Source: Bacteroidales bacterium | Lineage (GTDB): Bacteria; Bacteroidota; Bacteroidia; Bacteroidales; WCHB1-69 | Length of the DNA: 15,324 nucleotides | NCBI GenBank assembly: GCA_031257735.1 | Contig: JAIROC010000486.1 | Coordinates: 1-15,324, forward strand | Direction: 5' to 3' | Shown: in pieces, positions 1 to 7,811 of the stretch | Layout: each line of letters begins with the position of its first letter | Position numbering within the stretch: the first letter of the stretch is position 1 | The notes under the pieces: model-generated | The model's input: the letters and a program-made list of their open reading frames with translations, nothing else | Database searches by the model: none | Told to the model about the DNA's origin: nothing | Program-made: the position numbers and the translations under genes

Positions 1-486
1 TTTTTCGTTCCTGCGAGTACTGAAAAATTTTTTATGAAATTGTTTAAGGATAATAATAATATTAAAGTGGTCGGATTTGGTAATTATAATATTGATATGG
101 TTTGGAGTAAGCTAAAATATAAATTATTTAATAAAAATTTGGCAATGCCAAGAGTAAGAACTGTTTTAAACGCTGCTATTTTCTTGTCTGTTGAAATGGG
201 GTATAAAGAAGTTTGTGTTCTCGGATTAAATAACGACTGGTTTAAGAACATTTTTGTAGATAAAGATAATGTCGTTAGAATTTTTGACACTCATTTTTAT
301 GAATCAGCGGAAAACGACAAGATGCCTGTTATTGAGGGGACTGTTCATGAGGAACTTATATCGTCTGCAATTGCATTAGAGTCACATCATCGTATAAATG
401 AATACGCCGAAAATAAGGGAGTTGCTATTTACAATGCATCTTCGTCATCTATGGTAGATGCCTATAAACGAAAATACGATATTTAG
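1..486 (+). CDS. MptE-like/DUF115 or sialyltransferase-like protein, 5' end cut by the window edge
   Basis: The reading frame is open from base 1 (reads FFVPASTEKFF before the first Met at 34), so this is the C-terminal part of a longer protein. The visible core is a segment reading VLNAAIFLSVEMGYKEVCVLG followed by LNNDW, then a histidine and acidic stretch, and a terminal segment IYNASSSSMVDAYKRK. This layout (helix, MGYKE, hydrophobic strand ending in LG, then an acidic residue; end motif I-N-A-S-x-S-x-x-D-A) is what I associate with MptE-like (DUF115) proteins and the related GT42 sialyltransferase-like enzymes of surface-glycan loci. Its neighbours are glycan enzymes, which fits. A role in adding or handling an acidic sugar is inference only. 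The N-terminal part needed to separate the two families is outside the window. Confidence 0.55.
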   Translation, partial: FFVPASTEKFFMKLFKDNNNIKVVGFGNYNIDMVWSKLKYKLFNKNLAMPRVRTVLNAAIFLSVEMGYKEVCVLGLNNDWFKNIFVDKDNVVRIFDTHFYESAENDKMPVIEGTVHEELISSAIALESHHRINEYAENKGVAIYNASSSSMVDAYKRKYDI

Positions 487-493
487 ACTTTTT

Positions 494-1294
494 ATGAAAC
501 AGCTTATTCTTAAATATATTCCTCCGAAATTATTCGTCCTTTTAAAGGGCTGGGGTTGGTCGGGCAATTATAAGTCGTGGCAGGAAGCAGAAAAGAAGTC
601 TAAAGGTTACAATGCTCCTAATATTTTAGAGTGTGTAAAAACTGCAACATTGAAAGTGAAAAATGGGGAAGCCATATATGAACGTGACTCTGTGTTATTT
701 GATAAAATTGAGTATTCGTGGGAACTTCTTACTGCGTTGCTTTGGGTTGCAGCACAAAAGAACGGCGAACTTAATATTATTGATTTTGGCGGCTCTTTGG
801 GTAGCACATATTATCAAAATAAACAGTTTTTAGACCGCTTGAAAAAAGTACGATGGAACGTTGTTGAACAGTCCGATTTTGCTGAAGTTGGCAAGGAAAC
901 ATTTCAAAATGAAGTTTTGCATTTTTACGATACGATAAAAAATTGTTATAAGGCAACATCTGAAATTGATGTGATTTTATTTTCAGGCGTATTACAATAT
1001 TTGGAATATCCTTACGATACGCTCAAAGAAGCAATAGAAAAAAATGTAAAGTATATAATTATTGATAGAACAGGATTTACATTGAAAAAAGACAGACAGA
1101 ACGGAGACAAAATAACGATACAAAAGGTACCGCAACATATTTACAAAGCAAGTTATCCATGCAGGTTTTTTAATGAAAGCAGGTTCGTCAAATTTTTTAA
1201 TGATAACGGATATAAATTGATTGTTGATTTTAATGCATTGGATAAAATAAATTATCCTTCAAAATATAAAGGATTTGTACTTGAAAGAGTGTAG
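494..1294 (+). CDS. TIGR04325-family methyltransferase
   Basis: 266-residue protein, full length for the family. The N-terminal stretch WSGNYKSWQEAEKKSKGYNA (residues 22-41), the segment AIYERDSVLFDKIEYSW (60-76) and the SAM-binding-like motif DFGGSLGS (97-104), followed by YYQN and WNVVEQ, are characteristic of the TIGR04325 putative methyltransferases found in polysaccharide loci. The acceptor is unknown, presumably a sugar or lipid-linked intermediate in the cytoplasm. I chose ATG 494, seven bases after the upstream stop. A longer in-frame start at 458 would overlap the upstream gene by 29 bases and add 12 residues (MPINENTIFRLF) that do not fit the family start. It is probably cotranscribed with the upstream gene. 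A transposase relic follows it. Confidence 0.85.
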   Translation: MKQLILKYIPPKLFVLLKGWGWSGNYKSWQEAEKKSKGYNAPNILECVKTATLKVKNGEAIYERDSVLFDKIEYSWELLTALLWVAAQKNGELNIIDFGGSLGSTYYQNKQFLDRLKKVRWNVVEQSDFAEVGKETFQNEVLHFYDTIKNCYKATSEIDVILFSGVLQYLEYPYDTLKEAIEKNVKYIIIDRTGFTLKKDRQNGDKITIQKVPQHIYKASYPCRFFNESRFVKFFNDNGYKLIVDFNALDKINYPSKYKGFVLERV

Positions 1295-1318
1295 GTTAAA
1301 TTTAAAAACAGTGAAAAT

Positions 1319-1483
1319 GTGGTCTTGAAACAATGGTAAACAAGCAGGCATTTGCGTCAATATATCCCAAAAAGAATTAACTTTGTCACATTGTTGGATA
1401 AATATATTCAATAGATAGAGAACAAAATAAATAACAGACCGCGCAAAACATTAGAATTTAACACCAGCAGAGGGATTTTTTAA
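1319..1483 (+). pseudogene. Relic of an IS30-family transposase C-terminus
   Basis: Translating from 1346 gives LRQYIPKRINF, a few degraded residues, KYIQ, a TAG stop at 1412-1414, then IENKINNRPRKTLEFNT and a TAA at 1481-1483. IS30 transposases end with NENTNGLIRQY(F/I)PK... and ...NNRPRKxLxFxTPxEVF, so the match covers the last ~45 residues. The TAG sits where family members often have Trp (TGG to TAG). Upstream, a frame-shifted trace of the RG(L/A)NENTNG motif is seen near 1321-1336 (GGTCTTGAA, then AATGGT). The DDE core and 5' end are gone. The AT-rich tail to about 1545 may include the decayed right terminus, but I cannot define an inverted repeat. Inactive. Confidence 0.85.
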
Positions 1484-1578
1484 ACATTTTCATAACTTAA
1501 AGAGCTGAATGTATATTTACACTTGATTTCTATCGCAATGAATTTATAAAGTAGGAAGCAAGATACAGAGAAGTTTAT

Positions 1579-2877
1579 ATGCAAAAGACAGTATATCTCG
1601 GCATGACAGCCGATATAATCCATCCCGGACTGATAAATATTATAGGCGAAGCGGCAAAATATGGTCAAGTACTTATTGGTTTGCTTACCGATAATGCTAT
1701 TGCCGACCATAAGCACCTACCGCACATGAATTATGAACAGCGGCTAAAAGTTGTAGAAAATATAAGGGGCGTAAGCAGGGTTGTTCCGCAAAACGAATGG
1801 AGCTATGTACCAAATTTAAAAAAGTACAAGCCCGATTTTATTATTCATGGTGACGATTGGGTTGTTAAAAACCCTAATGTACGTCAGGAAGTATATAAAG
1901 TAATGGAAGAATGGTGTGGAAAAGTTATAGAAATCCCATACACACAAGGTATAAATTCGTCTTCACTCAATCGTGATATACTCTCTATCGGCACAACTCC
2001 CGATATTCGTCTGAAAGCATTGAAAAGATTGTTGCAGGCAAAAAGTATTGTACGCGTACTCGAAGCGCACAGCGGTTTATCAGGTCTTATTGTAGAAAAT
2101 GTTGAAGTAAAAAAAGACAGCAAAACACTGTCTTTTGATGCGATGTGGTCAAGTTCTTTAACCGATTCCACAAGTAAAGGCAAGCCGGATATTGAGGCAG
2201 TTGATTTAACAACGCGATTACAGAGTATAACAGATATATTGGAATGTACCACAAAACCGATAATTTTTGACGGCGATACTGGTGGAAAAATAGAGCATTT
2301 TGTTTTTACCGTGAGAACTCTTGAAAGGCACGGTATTTCGGCTGTTATAATTGAAGATAAAACAGGTTTAAAGAAAAATTCTCTTTTTGGTACGGATGTA
2401 AAACAGACACAGGACAGTATTGAAGACTTTTGTGAAAAAATAAGGGATGGTAAAAATGCACAGGTTACAGACGATTTTATGATTATTGCACGTATTGAAA
2501 GTTTAATATGTGGACAATCGCTGCAAGACGCACTACAGCGTGCCGAAGCATATTCAAAGGCAGGTGCGGACGGTATAATGATACATAGTAAAAACAAAAC
2601 AGGTGAGGATATACGGCAGTTTTGCATAAAGTTTAGAGAAAAAAACAATACAATTCCGATTGTTGTTGTACCGACAACATATAATCACATAACGGAGGAA
2701 GAACTGCATAGTTGGGGTGCAAATATAGTTATATATGCGAACCATCTTTTACGTGCATCTTATCCCGCGATGCTAAAAGTTGCGACAACAATTTTAGAAA
2801 ACGAAAGAGCCAATGAAGCTGATAAACTTTGTATGCCGATAAAGGAAATTTTAGAACTGATTCCGGGAACAAGATAA
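1579..2877 (+). CDS. aepX: Phosphoenolpyruvate phosphomutase with N-terminal nucleotidyltransferase-like domain
   Basis: Isomerises PEP to phosphonopyruvate, the C-P bond-forming entry step of nearly all phosphonate pathways (cytosolic, Mg2+-dependent). The 432 residues fit the two-domain form. Residues about 1-135 are a cytidylyltransferase-like Rossmann domain (HPGLIN at 15-20, HGDDW at 90-94, IPYTQGINSSSLN at 119-131). Residues about 145-432 are the PEP mutase/isocitrate lyase-like barrel, with EAHSGLSGLIVEN (162-174), metal-binding DGDTGG (231-236), the mutase signature EDKTGLKKNS (259-268), ARIES (304-308) and GADGIMIHSK (329-338). The EDKxxxKxNS form favours mutase over a PEP hydrolase or lyase. 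Oddity: the N-terminal HxGH-type motif reads HPGL, with Leu in place of the second His. First gene of a compact + strand cassette; the next start lies 2 bases after its stop. No Bacteroidetes-type promoter is obvious just upstream. Confidence 0.93.
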   Translation: MQKTVYLGMTADIIHPGLINIIGEAAKYGQVLIGLLTDNAIADHKHLPHMNYEQRLKVVENIRGVSRVVPQNEWSYVPNLKKYKPDFIIHGDDWVVKNPNVRQEVYKVMEEWCGKVIEIPYTQGINSSSLNRDILSIGTTPDIRLKALKRLLQAKSIVRVLEAHSGLSGLIVENVEVKKDSKTLSFDAMWSSSLTDSTSKGKPDIEAVDLTTRLQSITDILECTTKPIIFDGDTGGKIEHFVFTVRTLERHGISAVIIEDKTGLKKNSLFGTDVKQTQDSIEDFCEKIRDGKNAQVTDDFMIIARIESLICGQSLQDALQRAEAYSKAGADGIMIHSKNKTGEDIRQFCIKFREKNNTIPIVVVPTTYNHITEEELHSWGANIVIYANHLLRASYPAMLKVATTILENERANEADKLCMPIKEILELIPGTR

Positions 2878-2879
2878 AT

Positions 2880-4007
2880 ATGATAAGTGTTGAAACAGTA
2901 TATGATATTCTTATAAAAAATGGGATAGACCTTTTCACAGGAGTTCCCGATTCTCTATTAAAAGATTTTTGTGCGTATATACATGATAATACTTCAAGAG
3001 AAAAAAATATAATAGCAGCAAATGAGGGTGCAGCCATAGCAATAGCAGTGGGACATTATCTTGCAACTAAGAATATCCCTCTTGTGTATATGCAAAATTC
3101 AGGTATTGGCAACGCTGTAAATCCACTACTTTCACTTGCAGACGAAAAAGTTTATAAAATACCGATACTGCTCGTTATAGGCTGGCGTGGTGAGCCAAAT
3201 ACTAAAGATGAACCGCAACATAAAAAACAGGGAGCAGTTACGCTGGATATGCTGAATGTAATGAAAATTCCATACTCCGTTATAGAAACAGATGAACACA
3301 TTGCCGCAAAACAACTTGAAAAATTATTATCGAACATAAAAGTTAATGGGTATCCTCATGCTGCAGTTATAAGAAAAAATACATTCTCGACGTATGTCTT
3401 GAAAAGTAAAATTGAGAATAATTTTGAAATGTCAAGGGAATACGCATTGCAGACAGTGATAAATTCCTTAAAAGAAAAAGACGTAACAATATCCACAACA
3501 GGCAAACTGTCGCGTGAATTGTTTGAGTACAGAGAGAAAACAAAGGCAAGACACAGTAATGATTTTTTGACGGTTGGCTCTATGGGACACAGCTCGTCTA
3601 TTGCGCTCGGTATTGCACTTAATAAGCCCGACAGGAATGTTTACTGTTTAGACGGTGACGGCGCACTTATAATGCATACAGGCGCAATTGCCGCAACAGG
3701 TGCATTAAAGCCGAAGAACTACAGGCATATTGTATTTAACAATGGTTCTCACGAATCAGTGGGTGGTCAGCCAACAGTTGCGTTTGGTATGAACTTACCG
3801 CAGACAGCACTTTCCTGTGGATATAAAACAGCCCTGTCTGTTTCTACATGCAAAGAATTAGAAAGTGTTTTATCTGAGTTTGGAAATATGCCCTCGCCGG
3901 CGTTTTTAGAAATAAAAGTCAATACAAAATCAAGAGCGGATTTAGGGCGGCCAACAACTACAACTTACGAAAACAAAGAGCAATTTATAAATAATTTACA
4001 ACAGTGA
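2880..4007 (+). CDS. aepY: Phosphonopyruvate decarboxylase
   Basis: Thiamine-diphosphate enzyme that decarboxylates phosphonopyruvate to phosphonoacetaldehyde, pulling the unfavourable mutase equilibrium forward. The 375-residue product shows the N-terminal pyrimidine-binding part with TGVPDSLLKDF (20-30) and the conserved glutamate in ANEGAA (E49). This is followed by MQNSGIGNAVNPLLSLAD (71-88) and GWRGEPNTKDEPQH (101-114), both typical of this family. The C-terminal ThDP/Mg2+ motif is GDG (259-261) leading to NN (287-288), then SHESVGGQPT. I start at ATG 2880, just after the aepX stop. An in-frame ATG at 2829 would overlap aepX by 49 bases and add 17 unconserved residues. The order aepX-aepY is the standard arrangement, and the two are almost certainly translated from one mRNA. 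Confidence 0.94.
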   Translation: MISVETVYDILIKNGIDLFTGVPDSLLKDFCAYIHDNTSREKNIIAANEGAAIAIAVGHYLATKNIPLVYMQNSGIGNAVNPLLSLADEKVYKIPILLVIGWRGEPNTKDEPQHKKQGAVTLDMLNVMKIPYSVIETDEHIAAKQLEKLLSNIKVNGYPHAAVIRKNTFSTYVLKSKIENNFEMSREYALQTVINSLKEKDVTISTTGKLSRELFEYREKTKARHSNDFLTVGSMGHSSSIALGIALNKPDRNVYCLDGDGALIMHTGAIAATGALKPKNYRHIVFNNGSHESVGGQPTVAFGMNLPQTALSCGYKTALSVSTCKELESVLSEFGNMPSPAFLEIKVNTKSRADLGRPTTTTYENKEQFINNLQQ

Positions 4008-4008
4008 A

Positions 4009-4767
4009 ATGAAAAACATTTTAATAATAACAGTTGCCGGTACATCCTCTCGTTTTAGCAAGAGTATTGGGCATGACGCATTAAAATGTATTTATCAGGA
4101 AGAAAATAATCCATCAATTTTAAGTATTATTCTTGAATACTCAAAAACATTTTTTGATAAAATAATTATTGTCGGCGGGTATAAATTTGAGGATTTAAAA
4201 CAATACATTAACACACGCTACAATATTCCGAACATACAGTTAATATATAACGAACATTACGCCGATTATGGCAGTAACTACAGTCTATACCTTGGTTTAT
4301 TGGAAGTCTTTAAAACGTCCGATTGCCAAATTGTTTTTGCAGAGGGTGATTTGATTGTGGACAAGAAATCCTATCTGAATGTGTGTAATTCCACGCAAAG
4401 CGCAGTAACTGCAACAAAGGATTTCATCAGTGCTGATAAGAGTGTTGCGTTTTATAAAAATGCAGATGAATTTGTTCGGTACATCTATGACACCCAACAC
4501 GAATATTTATCGGTGAATGAGAAATTTTCGTTTCTCGCAAATTCGGGTCAGATTTGGAAATTTACCGATATAAATATTCTGAAAAATATTTTAAAAAATC
4601 AAAAAGAAAATGATTATAAAGACACAAATCTTAATATAGTTCAAAAATATTTTGAACATAACAAATCATATAAAATTATCACAATAGAACAATGGTACAA
4701 TTGTAATACTGTTGATGATTATCGTGAAGCATCAAAGATATTTGAGTTGCCGAACGAAGCGGAATAA
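4009..4767 (+). CDS. LicC/PntC-like nucleotidyltransferase, probably activates a phosphonate or phospho-alcohol with CTP
   Basis: 252-residue NTP-transferase fold. The N-terminal strand and loop read ITVAGTSSRF (7-16), a variant of the usual AAGxGSRL, with a lysine in ALKCIY (K26) at the position of the catalytic Lys. NYSLYLGL (90-97) resembles the N-x-x-S-L-Y-L segment of LicC-type choline-phosphate cytidylyltransferases. AEGD (111-114) supplies the metal-binding Asp. The end, WYNCNTVDDYREA, matches the family's closing segment. Starting one base after the aepY stop, it most likely makes a CMP-phosphonate, as PntC does with 2-aminoethylphosphonate. The substrate is inferred from context; a sugar-1-phosphate nucleotidyltransferase is the main alternative. 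An imperfect 14-bp direct repeat spans its stop codon. Confidence 0.72.
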   Translation: MKNILIITVAGTSSRFSKSIGHDALKCIYQEENNPSILSIILEYSKTFFDKIIIVGGYKFEDLKQYINTRYNIPNIQLIYNEHYADYGSNYSLYLGLLEVFKTSDCQIVFAEGDLIVDKKSYLNVCNSTQSAVTATKDFISADKSVAFYKNADEFVRYIYDTQHEYLSVNEKFSFLANSGQIWKFTDINILKNILKNQKENDYKDTNLNIVQKYFEHNKSYKIITIEQWYNCNTVDDYREASKIFELPNEAE

Positions 4768-4787
4768 TCATTGCGAAGCAGAATAAT
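4755..4787 (+). repeat. Imperfect 14-bp direct repeat around the nucleotidyltransferase stop
   Basis: CGAAGCGGAATAAT (4755-4768) recurs as CGAAGCAGAATAAT (4774-4787), 13 of 14 bases identical, 19 bases apart. The first copy encodes the last residues and TAA stop of the nucleotidyltransferase; the second lies in the 28-base gap before the next start. It looks like a small local duplication that lengthened the gap; no function is evident. Confidence 0.6.
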
Positions 4788-4795
4788 ATAAAAAG

Positions 4796-5962
4796 ATGAT
4801 AAATATAGATGATAAGATTAAAAAATTGAGTTCTAAAACAGAAGCAAAAGATCCTGTTAAGATAGCAATTACAGGACTTGGCAGTGTGGGGAACTATTTA
4901 CTTAATTATCTTATTGATTTTGATTATCCATTGCAGGTATCGTTAATAGGACGGTCAAAAGAAAAGATGCAGAGCGATATGAATATAGCACTTATTGCAT
5001 CAAACATAAGAAGAAGACAATTTATAAGTTATAAAATATTTGAAGCAGACCTGAATAATGTACAGCAATTGTCGGAAGTTATAAAGAGCATAGACCCCGA
5101 TTTTATTGTAAATTCATCGCGTGCATACAGCAATATAAAATACGGATCTATTTCGTGGCATACGGTCAGGGCTTATGGTTTGTGGTCGCCGCTGTCGGTA
5201 AGATTTATAAAAAATATTATGGCAGCCGTAGAGTTTTCCGGTACTGCTCCAATTGTTATAAATACATCCTATTCGGACGCAGTAAATGCGTGGTTGAAAA
5301 CATCGGGCAAACCGTATCCTGATTTTGGCAGTGGAAATCTAAATCATCTTATACCGAGAATACGTCTTGCCATTGCTAAGTCACAAAACATAACCGATTG
5401 TAATAACATTGAAATAACTCTTGCAACAAGTCATTTTCATGATGTTGTTATAAGTAAAGAAGGGCATACAGAGGGAGTGGATCCGCTCATACATATCGGA
5501 TATAAAGGACAGCAGTTGAGTCTTGATATGGAAAGCATATATAAAGCATGTGCAATTCCAATGCCGATCGACACTAAGCGTAACATGATGAATGCAAGCA
5601 GCAACTACGAAATAATAACAACTGTACTGAAAGCATGTCTGACTAAAACAAAACATATATTACATATTCCCGGTGCTATGGGTATGATTGGTGGTTATCC
5701 TGTTATGGTGAATGGTGAGGCAAACACAGTTTCCGTGAATGAAGAATATTTTACCTTGTCTCAAATGCAGGAAGTGAACAGAAAATCTATATACTTGGAC
5801 GGAATTGAGAATGTCAAAGATGGTTTTTTGATTTACACAAACGAGCTGATAGAAAAGGTCAAAAAAGCATTTAATTACGGTGTTCCGAAAACAGTATCAA
5901 TAAACGACAGTGATAGCATTGCGGAGGAAATAATAAAAAATATAATTGAAAAATATAAATGA
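4796..5962 (+). CDS. Rossmann-fold NAD(P)-dependent oxidoreductase of unrecognised family
   Basis: 388 residues. After a ~20-residue leader, VKIAITGLGSVGNYLLNYL (21-39) is a classic beta-alpha-beta dinucleotide site with GxGxxG at 27-32. The second strand SLIGRS (49-54) ends in Arg, which leans towards NADP. IDPDFIVNSSRA (99-110) and IVINTSY (153-159) look like later strands of the same domain. The C-terminal half (about 180-388) would be the substrate domain, with a histidine-rich stretch ATSHFHDVV and a glycine-rich HIPGAMGMIGGYPVMVNG. The layout recalls saccharopine- or malate-dehydrogenase-like proteins, but I cannot place the family. Sitting inside the phosphonate cassette, it could reduce or otherwise convert phosphonoacetaldehyde or a later intermediate. 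That is inference. Its stop overlaps the next start (ATGA at 5959-5962). Confidence 0.75.
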   Translation: MINIDDKIKKLSSKTEAKDPVKIAITGLGSVGNYLLNYLIDFDYPLQVSLIGRSKEKMQSDMNIALIASNIRRRQFISYKIFEADLNNVQQLSEVIKSIDPDFIVNSSRAYSNIKYGSISWHTVRAYGLWSPLSVRFIKNIMAAVEFSGTAPIVINTSYSDAVNAWLKTSGKPYPDFGSGNLNHLIPRIRLAIAKSQNITDCNNIEITLATSHFHDVVISKEGHTEGVDPLIHIGYKGQQLSLDMESIYKACAIPMPIDTKRNMMNASSNYEIITTVLKACLTKTKHILHIPGAMGMIGGYPVMVNGEANTVSVNEEYFTLSQMQEVNRKSIYLDGIENVKDGFLIYTNELIEKVKKAFNYGVPKTVSINDSDSIAEEIIKNIIEKYK

Positions 5963-6678
5963 AATTCGCTGTTTTTTCCGATATACACGCTAATTTGACA
6001 GCATTGCAGGCTTGTTATAAGCATTATTTACAAGTAAATACGGAGGCAAAAATCGTTGTTTTGGGCGATTATATTGATTACGGAGCAAGACCGAATGAAA
6101 CAATTGCCTTTATAAAAGATATGTCTCCATATTTGATAATAAATGGAAATCACGAGAAAGGATTATCGGGAAGTGAGGATGTTCGTTTTTCCTTACAAAG
6201 AGTTGTTGCGGCTTCTAAGCTTACCAGGAGATTGTTGAACGAAGACAGTTTGGATTTTGTAAAAAAACATAATTACGCCAAATATGAAAAAGTTTGCGAA
6301 GGAAGAAGCATACTCTTTGTTCACGGTGATTTGTACGATGAGTACTGGGGCAGGATGCCATTGCATGAAATGGAAAGAAGTGCATATTCCAAATATGACT
6401 TTGTAATTTCGGGACATACGCATATTCCTCATTTTGTAGAAATGTTTTACCCAAATGACGATGTGACAAGACGCAACAAAATGAAGACATGCTTTATAAA
6501 TTCCGGTTCTGTTGGACAACCGCGCAATCATTGCAAATATGCCCAATATGCGGTATTTGATACTGAAACGGAAGAAGTACATTTCTTTAAAGTGGATTAT
6601 GATATTACGTTGGAGCAAAGTTTTTTTACCGATGAATTTGATGTTTTTTATAAAGAGAGATTATCTTTTGGAGTATGA
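5959..6678 (+). CDS. Calcineurin-like metallophosphoesterase
   Basis: 239 residues carrying every metal-site motif of the calcineurin-like phosphoesterases: SDIH (7-10), GDYIDYG (36-42), GNHE (63-66), VHGD (121-124) and GHTH (152-155), plus NSGSVGQPR (181-189), typical of YfcE-like and related small bacterial members. It should hydrolyse a phosphomonoester or phosphodiester with two metal ions in the cytosol. The substrate is unknown; in this cassette a phosphonate ester, a CMP-phosphonate or a phosphorylated sugar are all possible. Coupled at both ends by ATGA overlaps (5959-5962 and 6675-6678), so it is translated in step with its neighbours and probably serves the same pathway. Confidence 0.9.
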   Translation: MKFAVFSDIHANLTALQACYKHYLQVNTEAKIVVLGDYIDYGARPNETIAFIKDMSPYLIINGNHEKGLSGSEDVRFSLQRVVAASKLTRRLLNEDSLDFVKKHNYAKYEKVCEGRSILFVHGDLYDEYWGRMPLHEMERSAYSKYDFVISGHTHIPHFVEMFYPNDDVTRRNKMKTCFINSGSVGQPRNHCKYAQYAVFDTETEEVHFFKVDYDITLEQSFFTDEFDVFYKERLSFGV

Positions 6679-7667
6679 GCAAAGAAAAAGAATTAATTGT
6701 TATAAGCGGCGCAACAGGCATAAGTGGCAGTGAAACAGTACGTCAGTTATTACGGAAAGGATACTGTATTGTCGCGTTTGATAATTTTTTTGCAAGTTCT
6801 ATTGATAGCATAAAAGATGTTGCTCAACATCCGAATTTGATGTTTTTTGAATATGATATTTGCAATAAGGAACAAATGCAAAAATTGGAAGTATTGTTAC
6901 AAAAATTGACATCGCAGGAAAGTGTGGAATTAAGTTTTATAAATTACGCAGCTGTAGTTCATACAAGACATTTTTATATTCCAAGTTCTACTTTTAAAAT
7001 AAATGTACTCGGAATGAAATCGTTTTTAGATATGGCTGTTCGATTGAACGCAAAAAGATATATAAATTGCAGCACATCGGAGGTTTATTCTTACGGATCG
7101 TATAAAGAGGGTGGTGTGTGTGAAAATGACCCGCTTCTTTTTGCAACGGCAGAAGAAAGTTTACGTACAAGTTATGCAGCAGGGAAATTGCAAACGGAAT
7201 TTTTCATGAAGGAAGCAGTGAAAGATGGACAAATAAAAGGCTGTTCCATAAGATTTGCAAATGTGTACGGCAGTAACGAACTGTATCCGGAACACATAAT
7301 ACCATACACGATAAATGCCATAAGAAACGGCAATACGGTTAAACTTCTCACCAATGCAAAAAACACATACCGTACATTTCTGCACAACAGCGACAGTTGC
7401 AGTGCTGTGATTGCTTTACTTGAAACGCCGTCTGCATTAGATGGATCTGTGTATAATGTAGGAACAGGTGAAGAAATTCTCATTCCTGACTTAGTAAATA
7501 TGATAGCCGCCAAAATGAACAAGAAGGTAAATATTATCTATGAAGGCAAAAGAACAGCCGATCCTGAACGCAGACTGCTTAATATATATAAAATAAGAAA
7601 AAAAACAAATTGGACACCAAAAATACATCTTAGTGATGGACTTGATGAATGTGTTAAATGTAGTTAA
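6675..7667 (+). CDS. NAD-dependent epimerase/dehydratase (extended SDR)
   Basis: 330-residue extended short-chain dehydrogenase, the usual length for nucleotide-sugar epimerases, dehydratases and reductases. Motifs in order: GATGISG (12-18) for NAD binding, INYAAVVHT (89-97), CSTSEVYSYG (132-141) with the active-site Ser/Thr, YAAGK (167-171) as the catalytic Tyr-x-x-x-Lys, RFANVYG (193-199), FLH (235-237) and NVGTG (261-265). It ends NWTPKIHLSDGLDE, the typical closing helix. It likely converts a nucleotide sugar in the cytosol. Sharing an ATGA overlap with the phosphoesterase suggests the sugar, or possibly a CMP-phosphonate, belongs to the same product. The exact reaction cannot be told from sequence. 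Confidence 0.88.
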   Translation: MSKEKELIVISGATGISGSETVRQLLRKGYCIVAFDNFFASSIDSIKDVAQHPNLMFFEYDICNKEQMQKLEVLLQKLTSQESVELSFINYAAVVHTRHFYIPSSTFKINVLGMKSFLDMAVRLNAKRYINCSTSEVYSYGSYKEGGVCENDPLLFATAEESLRTSYAAGKLQTEFFMKEAVKDGQIKGCSIRFANVYGSNELYPEHIIPYTINAIRNGNTVKLLTNAKNTYRTFLHNSDSCSAVIALLETPSALDGSVYNVGTGEEILIPDLVNMIAAKMNKKVNIIYEGKRTADPERRLLNIYKIRKKTNWTPKIHLSDGLDECVKCS

Positions 7668-7770
7668 AATATTACCAATTTTAAAGCAAAAGGTACTTCA
7701 GGCATTATTCATGGCTCGCCAAAACAAGCAAAAATATATTGATTTTGGCAGATTATAAACAACAAATATT

Positions 7771-7798
7771 TACCATTTTATAGTTTTTAGTATCTTTG
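7771..7798 (+). promoter_or_regulatory. Bacteroidetes-type promoter upstream of the TagF-like gene
   Basis: TATCTTTG at 7791-7798 is a perfect TAnnTTTG (-7) box. The expected -33 TTTG/TTG is poor; only T-rich sequence is seen around 7767-7772. Transcription would begin near 7803, giving a leader of roughly 140 bases before ATG 7941. This implies that the TagF-like gene can be read separately from the phosphonate cassette. Confidence 0.55.
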
Positions 7799-7811
7799 TG
7801 GCAAATTATAA

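Noticed and set aside
1884..2648. 254-residue minus-strand ORF inside aepX
   Set aside because: Antisense shadow of a gene with clear PEP mutase motifs; its product is Ser/Cys/Ile-rich and shows no known domain.
7636..7758. 40-codon + strand ORF overlapping the end of the SDR gene (MDLMNVLNVVKILPILKQ...)
   Set aside because: It starts inside the SDR gene in another frame, without a recognisable family or start signal.
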